From CAYMOV01 sp964392085 (lineage in GTDB: Bacteria; Oederibacteriota; Muellerivitia; Muellerivitales; Muellerivitaceae), in assembly GCA_964392085.1 (NCBI GenBank), contig CAYMOV010000007.1:1-63926 (forward strand): a stretch of 63,926 nt of DNA. Reading direction: 5' to 3'. The translations under genes were made by a program, and so were the position numbers. The notes under the pieces were generated by a model. That model saw only the letters and a list, made by a program, of their open reading frames with translations. It was not told where the DNA came from and searched no databases. How positions within the stretch are numbered: position 1 is the first letter of the stretch; the number at the start of each line of letters is the position of its first letter. Of the stretch, positions 32,207-38,678 are shown one piece after another.

Positions 32207-32290
32207 GAAAATCCCGAACCGAATCATCGGGTGCTTTCCATTGGGGCTCACTGGTGGTTCGCCATAAGCCAAATCCACTCACTCTAAAAT

Positions 32291-32317
32291 GGCGAGCCAC
32301 CGGCTCGCCCTTTTTTT
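32291..32317 (+). terminator. Terminator after the GNAT acyltransferase gene
   Basis: GGCGAGCC-ACC-GGCTCGCC (32291-32309) is an 8-bp perfect stem followed by C and seven T. It ends the spt unit just before the convergent esterase gene. Confidence 0.9.
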
Positions 32318-32326
32318 CTCAAGCTC

Positions 32327-34273
32327 TTATTTCGCAGCAGCCACATCTGTCCGGAAGGGCGTTGCCGGAAATCCATTCTTCCCATAGAGGTTGGCGTCGG
32401 GGTTGTCGGCCCATGCGTAGCGGACCGCCTTGGGGTTCTTAACCGCCTTATTCCACACCACCACCGTTTGGCCTTCGATGCGGGCCTCGGCCCAAACGAA
32501 CTTCCCATCCTCCCCGGCTATGGCGAATCCCCGAAGCTTGCCGTTTATCGTCTTCAGGCCCCTTTCGGCGTATTTAAAATGGATCCGGGCTTGGGCGCCC
32601 TCCACCGTCATGGACTCGAAGCGGGGTCCCGTGAACTCCACCTTCTGGCCATAAACGTCATGTAGGGCCGTCAAGGCCAGGCGCTTCCCCACGTTGGTTT
32701 TGTCCTTGGGATGGATATCCTGGGCGTCGCCTAAGCCTAAGAGGCAGGCGTATTCCACGTTGGGAAGCTGGGCCGCCATGGCCTGGGCCTCGCGGATTTC
32801 CGCCCAGTTGCTCTGGCCAGGGTCCTTTTGCATCGCCTTGAAGTCCGGCAATTGGGCGATCAGGAATGGCAAATCCCCCTCGCCCCAAACCTTTCGCCAA
32901 GACCGGATCAGGGCCGGCAGGAGCTTGTGGTAGGGTCCTGGGCGTCCTTCGTTCGACTCGCCCTGGTACCAGATCACCCCCGCGATGCGGGTCTTGGTCA
33001 GGGGGTGGATCATGCCGTTGTAGAGCACCATGGGGATGTTGTCCAGCGAGGGCAAAAGCACCCCGAAGGCCAGGGCCTGGATGGCATCCTGGGTAAAGGG
33101 CGTGGGCTTGCCCCAGTTGTCCTGCTTCAACTTCGATAGGTCGATCTGGTAGGTCTTCCATTGGTCGGTGATCTTGAAGGGCTGGGAACTCCAGTTACAG
33201 CCGTCCTTCACGGTGGGCTGTGGCAGGAAGATGAAATATTCCCCGTCGCCCTTGGCCGAGAACTCCAGGGCCTTGTAACCCGACAAGTCCGCGGGACCGC
33301 CGTCCGCCTTAAATTTCGTGGAGACGTTGGCCCAAGCCCCACCCTCGAAGTGGCCGGTGAACTCCCCCACGGGCCCCGGTTTCGGACCCGTCAACTTCAC
33401 GACGGCGTAGGTGGCGACAGAGCCTTCCTTGGCGTCGTTCCCCCAAGTGCCGCCAAGGGCATGGGTTCCGGCTTCCGGCGCCAACAGGACGGTCAAGGGC
33501 GCCTGCTTCGGGTCCTTAGGGAGTAATCGCACTCCGCAGAGGTACATGGCGGGCTTTACGCCCTTGGACCAGACCAAACGCTGGGCGGGCGTCATGGTCC
33601 CCCACTTTTTGAGGGAATCCTTGGCCTCCGGCAGCCCTTCCAAGGCGCTTTCCGGGAGCCAACTCTCAATGTAGGACCCGCCCCAGGAAGCCGCGATCAA
33701 CCCCACCGGGATATCCAAAGCCCGACGCAGGTCCCGACCGAAGTAATAGGCCACCGCTGAAAAACTATGGACCCTTTCGGGGGAACAAACCTGCCAAGTC
33801 CCCTGGGCGTGATCGAGCGCCTTGTCGCCCATCACCCGCCCTTGGAGGAAAAAACGGAGCTTAGGGTCGTGCGCCTGGGCCAGGGCCTTTTGGGCGTCCC
33901 GGGAATCCTTCGTGAGGAATTCCATGTTCGACTGGCCCGACCCCAACCATACGTCCCCCACGAGGACATCCTTCACCTTGATGGAGGACGAACCCTGGAC
34001 CTCCATCTCATAAGGGCCACCGGCCTTCAATCCGGTCAGGAGGACGCGGAAGGCTCCATTCGAATCCGCTTTTCCGGTCCAAACCTTCCCATTGAGCGTG
34101 ACGGTGACCTTCTGGCCCGGCACATCCCGGCCCCAGACCGAGGCGGTCCCCCGCTGGAGCACCATGTGGTCCCCGATGAGGGACGGCAATAGCAACCGGC
34201 TTGGAGTGGCCGCTTGGGCCGAGAGAAGGGACATGGCCAAAACCCCGATGATGAGGATGGAACGCACACGCAT
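32327..34273 (-). CDS. Secreted sialate O-acetylesterase-like protein with inserted CIA30-like domain
   Basis: 648 residues, ATG at 34273. A signal peptide ends near AQAA (about 22). The SGNH/SASA esterase core starts with a beta-sandwich domain, then GSGQSNMEFL with catalytic Ser115; GVIWYQGESN gives the Gly/Asn block and the QDIHPKDK segment the Asp-His pair. Between about 245 and 410 the core is interrupted by a jelly-roll-like insertion (DLSGYKALEFSAKGDGEYFI ... WKTYQIDL), resembling CIA30/carbohydrate-binding domains. It probably removes acetyl groups from glycans outside the cytoplasm. Transcribed alone, convergent with the spt unit. Confidence 0.85.
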   Translation of the reverse strand: MRVRSILIIGVLAMSLLSAQAATPSRLLLPSLIGDHMVLQRGTASVWGRDVPGQKVTVTLNGKVWTGKADSNGAFRVLLTGLKAGGPYEMEVQGSSSIKVKDVLVGDVWLGSGQSNMEFLTKDSRDAQKALAQAHDPKLRFFLQGRVMGDKALDHAQGTWQVCSPERVHSFSAVAYYFGRDLRRALDIPVGLIAASWGGSYIESWLPESALEGLPEAKDSLKKWGTMTPAQRLVWSKGVKPAMYLCGVRLLPKDPKQAPLTVLLAPEAGTHALGGTWGNDAKEGSVATYAVVKLTGPKPGPVGEFTGHFEGGAWANVSTKFKADGGPADLSGYKALEFSAKGDGEYFIFLPQPTVKDGCNWSSQPFKITDQWKTYQIDLSKLKQDNWGKPTPFTQDAIQALAFGVLLPSLDNIPMVLYNGMIHPLTKTRIAGVIWYQGESNEGRPGPYHKLLPALIRSWRKVWGEGDLPFLIAQLPDFKAMQKDPGQSNWAEIREAQAMAAQLPNVEYACLLGLGDAQDIHPKDKTNVGKRLALTALHDVYGQKVEFTGPRFESMTVEGAQARIHFKYAERGLKTINGKLRGFAIAGEDGKFVWAEARIEGQTVVVWNKAVKNPKAVRYAWADNPDANLYGKNGFPATPFRTDVAAAK

Positions 34274-34390
34274 GGATTGGCCCCCGGATAAGGTGAGGGA
34301 ATGCTACGGGAAAACGGGAATACCGGCAACCGCCAGGATTAAAACCGCGAGTCCCACGTTTGCATCAACTGAAGTGGCCCAGGGCCGCCC

Positions 34391-35125
34391 CTACATCTTT
34401 CCAATGTGGATCAGGTAGATCTGCGCCAGGCCCATGGCGATCAGCAGGTACGCCGCCATGGTCCGCATCTGGGGGTTCCGGGCATTCCGTCGGATGAGCA
34501 GGTAGATCCCCACCACGATGATCAGGATGGGAAGGCCCGAACGGGGGACCGTGCGGGATACGGTGAGCAGAAAACTGATGACCGCCAGCCCGATTAAAAA
34601 GGCGCCCAGGTGGGTGGTGAGCTTATCCGGATCGAAGGCGAGCGGCTTGTGCAGGAAGGCCGTCGACTTGGGCGTCTTGGCGATGATCTCCTCCGCCAGG
34701 GCGTCCATCCCCTCGAACCCTGAGAGGGCCAGGACCTTGGGTCCCGCCGTCAGCCGGAGTGTCCTCACCGACTTGCCCGACTCACCCACCTCCACTTGGG
34801 TCAGGTCCTTGTAGGCGAACTCCGCCGTTTGGCCCTCCGCGACCCAAACCAGGGACTTCTCACGGGTTTCCAGCGTCATGCTTTCCATCACGGCCCGGCT
34901 TTTCTTGGCCCGGAACACGAGGAAGGTCCCGGCCGCCAAAAGCGCGAACAACCCAGCGGCCAAATCCATCCCAAGGGCGCGCGAATAAACGAAACCGTTC
35001 CTTTGGAATTCCGGATAAACGGACAAAACCAGGACGAAGACCAGCAGGAGCGCCAGGAGAAGGGCGACTCGTTGATGGACGCCCTGAAGGGTGGAGGCTT
35101 TTTGACGGTAGATCATGCGTCCCAT
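34391..35125 (-). CDS. Membrane protein with PH-like soluble domain
   Basis: 244 residues. ATG 35125 is used; ATG 35116 (MIYRQ) with GGGA closer upstream is equally possible. Two N-terminal helices (about 18-37 and 50-72), a soluble beta-rich middle (SMTLETREKSLVWVAEGQTA ... YKDLTQVEVGESG), and two or three C-terminal helices. The middle resembles bacterial PH/YdbS-type domains. It has no recognised enzymatic motif. Neighbours are a YciI-like and a DUF1761 gene on the same strand; they may form a loose operon. Confidence 0.6.
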   Translation of the reverse strand: MGRMIYRQKASTLQGVHQRVALLLALLLVFVLVLSVYPEFQRNGFVYSRALGMDLAAGLFALLAAGTFLVFRAKKSRAVMESMTLETREKSLVWVAEGQTAEFAYKDLTQVEVGESGKSVRTLRLTAGPKVLALSGFEGMDALAEEIIAKTPKSTAFLHKPLAFDPDKLTTHLGAFLIGLAVISFLLTVSRTVPRSGLPILIIVVGIYLLIRRNARNPQMRTMAAYLLIAMGLAQIYLIHIGKM

Positions 35126-35198
35126 CCTGAAAAAGGATGCGGTATTCTACATCGTTTTTGGCGATCCAAAAGCCCGGCCGTTCCGGCGCCTCCCTTCC

Positions 35199-35504
35199 TC
35201 AATTTGAGGGATGGTGGGGCCTCACGACGGCCCGCATCGGATGGTACTCCAACCGGGTGAGGCCCGTGGTGAGGGCCGGGTCCCCGGCGATGAAATCCTT
35301 GAGCTGGGCCTCGCCCTCAACCTCGACGATTCCCAAGCCGAAAGGCCCCGCGGGGTCCATCACCGGCCCGAAGGCCACCGCGTGGCCCTTTTCCAGGAAT
35401 TCCCTCCAATACTCCCCGTGGCGGGTCATGATCGCCCGCTCCTTCTCCGTCATATCCACGGCGAAGGAGGGGCGTGATGGGTGGAGTTTCAGCATGAAGT
35501 ACAT
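35199..35504 (-). CDS. YciI-like / YCII-domain protein
   Basis: 101 residues, ATG at 35504 with AAGGA upstream. It is a small ferredoxin-like alpha-beta protein: MYFMLKLHPSRPSF first strand, EKERAIMTRHGEYWREFLEKG helix with the conserved His29, AFGPVMDPAGPFGLGIVEV strand pair. YciI-like proteins (YCII domain) have a His-Asp pair and are thought to be small enzymes or dimerisation modules, often seen with ECF sigma factors, none of which is nearby. Exact role unknown. Confidence 0.85.
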   Translation of the reverse strand: MYFMLKLHPSRPSFAVDMTEKERAIMTRHGEYWREFLEKGHAVAFGPVMDPAGPFGLGIVEVEGEAQLKDFIAGDPALTTGLTRLEYHPMRAVVRPHHPSN

Positions 35505-35518
35505 GGCGGGCTTCCTTT

Positions 35519-35953
35519 TCAGGCTAAGACACCCAGGACCGCGCCCATGGCCAGGTAAACCACGAAGTGGTAGCCGGTGTTCAGAACGAACAAGCCAAAG
35601 GGCTTCTTCTCCCAGAGCACCGGGCCGATATCATTGGTCATGTAAAACCCCAACCAGGCCCAGAATCCCACCATCAAACCGGCCAGGACGCCCGGCAAGC
35701 CCGGCAAAACGACATGAAACAAGACCACCCCAAATGCCAAGCAAAGGGCCGACACCAGGCTCATCAGGGCCATAACCCCCATGGACCGTCCCGCCTCCTT
35801 CTTCATCTTATCCGTCATCCTACCCGGCTTGATGCCGAGGTATCCCATCCACTGCTTGCTGAAACCCGCCGGGGAGTACCACCACCCCCCCAGGGCCATC
35901 TGGATGAAGAACCCCGCTAAAACCCCAAGCCACGGCACATGGACCGGCTGCAT
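35519..35953 (-). CDS. DUF1761 membrane protein
   Basis: 144 residues from ATG at 35953, which follows GGAGGGA three bases upstream; the longer frame has no such site. Four membrane helices are visible, with GGWWYSPAGFSKQWMGYLGI between the first two, the characteristic DUF1761 segment. The family is small, integral and of unknown function. The stop is 14 bases before the YciI-like gene, so the two are probably co-transcribed. Confidence 0.85.
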   Translation of the reverse strand: MQPVHVPWLGVLAGFFIQMALGGWWYSPAGFSKQWMGYLGIKPGRMTDKMKKEAGRSMGVMALMSLVSALCLAFGVVLFHVVLPGLPGVLAGLMVGFWAWLGFYMTNDIGPVLWEKKPFGLFVLNTGYHFVVYLAMGAVLGVLA

Positions 35954-36104
35954 AATTCCCTCCCGGGACAGGCCCCGGCATGCCGGGGCCCTGGTTGGTA
36001 TGGATCGGAATGGGGGCAATTTAAAGTAAGGGGGCCGGTGATTGAAAGGGGCCCACGGGGTTTGGGGGAGATTTTTCAGCGAATTTACAGGCCGATGGGG
36101 CCGG

Positions 36105-37031
36105 TTAGTCCCCGGTCGCGCCTGGTTGGCTGGCCAACCAGGTCGAGAGCCAAGCCACCAACGCGGCCACGGCGACACCGCCCGTCACGTCGATGCACCA
36201 GTGGTACCGGAGGACCAAGGTGGCTCCCACCGCGCAGACCGCGAAAGGCAGGGCCAACCAGAAGATTTGGCGGTCGTTCTTAAAGAGGAACCAGAGCATG
36301 AGAAGCGATAGGGACGTGTGCTCGCTGGGGAAAGCGTCGGGAAACCCGCGGGCCACCTTGTCCATGGGACCAAAGACGTGGGCCGAGAGGTAGAGCACTT
36401 GAAGCGGGGGCAATTGGGACTCCCAATAGACCCGGGGCCCGGAGGCCGGGATGAGCCAATAACCGGCGTAGGTGAAGAAGAAAGCCAGAAGGATGGCGTT
36501 GAAGCTCTCATGGAACGGCTTGGAATGGGACCCATAGCGGATATAAATCGGCACGATCAAAAGGAGGCCGAAGAAATAATAGGAGACGTATCCCCAGGTG
36601 AAGATCTCGGTGATCCAGGGGTAGTTCAGGACATTGGAGGCCCAATTCGGGGTCACCCCGAAGAACCGCATGTCGATCGCGGACAAATCCGAGTCGTATC
36701 GCTCGGGCCTGAAATAATCGATGAGGGGACAACTGGCGAAATACCCGATGAACACCACCGGATAAAGGTAAAACCACTCGCAGAGGGCCCTCAGGAAAGG
36801 GTGATCAGGCCGGAAGGACCTGCAAAAGAGGGTCAAGCCGATGGATACCATCACGGATAAGGGAATGATGAAAGACTTGGATCCGCCGAACGAATATAGG
36901 AGGGCGGCGGCCAGAAGGAAGAACTGGTAGACCAGGAAAGCCGATTCCGCCGGGCGGAAATGGGGCCTTCTAAACTTGTTCCAGACGGTTTTTTGGACGG
37001 CCCGTTTCACCCGGTGGATTCGTTTCCTCAC
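36105..37031 (-). CDS. PAP2 phosphatase / inositol-phosphorylceramide synthase-like protein
   Basis: 308 residues starting with GTG at 37031, overlapping the stop of the D-aminoacylase-like gene (GTGA). Six or so membrane helices. AIDMRFFGVTPNW near 119-131, FPSEHTSLSLL with His238, and RYHWCIDVTGG with His277 and Asp281 are the PAP2 active-site set in the arrangement seen in Aur1/IPC-synthase-like proteins. Such enzymes either dephosphorylate lipid phosphates or transfer a phospho-head group to ceramide. A second protein of the same layout is at 46936. With the ceramide module 5 kb away, a sphingolipid role is plausible but inferred. Confidence 0.8.
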   Translation of the reverse strand: MRKRIHRVKRAVQKTVWNKFRRPHFRPAESAFLVYQFFLLAAALLYSFGGSKSFIIPLSVMVSIGLTLFCRSFRPDHPFLRALCEWFYLYPVVFIGYFASCPLIDYFRPERYDSDLSAIDMRFFGVTPNWASNVLNYPWITEIFTWGYVSYYFFGLLLIVPIYIRYGSHSKPFHESFNAILLAFFFTYAGYWLIPASGPRVYWESQLPPLQVLYLSAHVFGPMDKVARGFPDAFPSEHTSLSLLMLWFLFKNDRQIFWLALPFAVCAVGATLVLRYHWCIDVTGGVAVAALVAWLSTWLASQPGATGD

Positions 37032-38602
37032 TGGGCCCGCCTCAAGGCCTGTCCCGGGAAGTCGCCGGTCAAGGTGTCCCCCTCGATTACCACCCTTCCG
37101 TTGACCACCACCAGGTCGATCCCCTTGGGTGTCTCCCAAGGGTTGACCGGCGTGGCCCGGTCCTCCAAATGCTCATAGTCGATCACCACGGCGTCGCCCC
37201 AATAACCCTCCTTCAACAGCCCCCGGTCCTTGAGGCCCAAAAGTTTAGCCGGTTCCCAGGTCAGCCGGGAGACCGCCTCGGACAGCCGGATGACCCCTTG
37301 GTCCCGGACGTAGTGGGAGAGAAGCCTCGGGAAGGACCCCACGTTGCGGGGATGGGGGATGTCATCCGCCGCGTCCGAGCCGAAGAGCATGTAGGGCGCC
37401 TGGATCTGCCGCACCAAGACTTCCTGGGACACCCCGTGGTAACAGACGCCCACGTCATTGCCGGTTTCCAACAAAAGGGCCAAGACCGTCTCGGCGGGCT
37501 CCATGCCCCGGAGCCGGGCCAATTGGTCCAATCTCAGGCCCAGCCAATCCTGCGGCGCCGAAGGGGCCAGATGGGTGATCTCAATGCGGTGGGCGTCCCC
37601 GTATTCCGCCAGGCGCTTCCGGGTGTCGTCCAGCACCTCGTCCCTCTTCTCAGGGTGCTTCAGGTAGGTGGTCCACTTCGCGGCGGTCGGGAGGAGGTAG
37701 AGGAACTGTTGGAGGGGAATCTGCACCTCATTGCCCCAGAAGTCGTAGGGGTAGGTGCTGGCCCAAACCTGAAGGCCGTCGGCCCGGGCCTTCTCGATGA
37801 GCCGGAGGCCCGGGTCGGCCTGGTCCCAGTTCGAGGGCATCTTGAAAAGCAGGTGTTGGATGATGACGGGGACGCGGTGGTTCTCAGCCACCTGCACCGC
37901 CTCACGGATCGCGTCGAGCACCTCGGACCGGAAGTTTCGGATGTGGGTGTAGTAAGCCGCGTGGTCGTACTTGGCCAGGACGGAGGCCAGGTTGTCCAGT
38001 TCCTCCGGCTTGCACCACTCGCCCGGCTCGTAACCGAGGCCGCTGGAGAGGCCGAAGGCGCCCTCCTGGAGGCCCTGCTCCACCATAGCCTTCATTTTCC
38101 GCATCTCGGAGGCGGTGGGCGCCTTATGGCTCTTGCCCATGACGGCCTCGCGGACGGTGCCCTGGGCGATCAGGGATCCCACGTTGATCAAAAGCTGTTG
38201 TTGGTCCTCGACCATCCGGAGGTTCTTGGCCACGTTCAGGAAGGAAAAGCCGCAGTTGCCCACTAGGCCGAAGGTGACGCCGCGCTTGAGCGCCCGTTTC
38301 TGTTCCAGGGGGGACCAAAGAAGTTCGTTATGGCAGAGGATGTCGAGGATGCCCGGGATGACGATCTTGGTCCGGGCGTCCACGTCCTTCACCGCCCGGG
38401 CGCCGGTCAGGTCGCCGATTTTGGCGATACGCCCGTCCTTGAAGCCGATATCGGCCCGAAAGGGCGGCTGGTCGGTGCCGTCCACTACCAGCCCCCCCCG
38501 TAGGATGACGTCATAGGTCCCGGGCTCGGGCACGGCCGTCCCCATCGCCGGAAACAGGGCGAGCAGGAACAGGCAGAGGCGGATGGGTTTTCGGTGGCTC
38601 AT
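37028..38602 (-). CDS. N-acyl-D-amino-acid deacylase-like amidohydrolase, exported
   Basis: 524 residues from ATG at 38602; a Sec signal (about 1-22) is followed by the amidohydrolase start (YDVILRGGLVVDGTDQPP). In D-aminoacylases the zinc ligands are a Cys and two His; NCGFS (Cys117), YYTHIRNF and IIQHLLF retain these, and GSDAADD retains the catalytic Asp. The HxH pair near the start, usually DVHTHD, is instead DILCHN (87-92), so one His is lost. Family enzymes hydrolyse N-acyl-D-amino acids. Because only one zinc is needed for catalysis in characterised members, activity is possible. Followed by the PAP2 gene with overlap. Confidence 0.8.
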   Translation of the reverse strand: MSHRKPIRLCLFLLALFPAMGTAVPEPGTYDVILRGGLVVDGTDQPPFRADIGFKDGRIAKIGDLTGARAVKDVDARTKIVIPGILDILCHNELLWSPLEQKRALKRGVTFGLVGNCGFSFLNVAKNLRMVEDQQQLLINVGSLIAQGTVREAVMGKSHKAPTASEMRKMKAMVEQGLQEGAFGLSSGLGYEPGEWCKPEELDNLASVLAKYDHAAYYTHIRNFRSEVLDAIREAVQVAENHRVPVIIQHLLFKMPSNWDQADPGLRLIEKARADGLQVWASTYPYDFWGNEVQIPLQQFLYLLPTAAKWTTYLKHPEKRDEVLDDTRKRLAEYGDAHRIEITHLAPSAPQDWLGLRLDQLARLRGMEPAETVLALLLETGNDVGVCYHGVSQEVLVRQIQAPYMLFGSDAADDIPHPRNVGSFPRLLSHYVRDQGVIRLSEAVSRLTWEPAKLLGLKDRGLLKEGYWGDAVVIDYEHLEDRATPVNPWETPKGIDLVVVNGRVVIEGDTLTGDFPGQALRRAQ

Positions 38603-38678
38603 GGTTCGAACGGGCCCCCCGGCGGCCCGAAAGGGCAAAGGATAGGCCCGGCGCCGGGGGTTTTCAAAGGTTTTCTCA

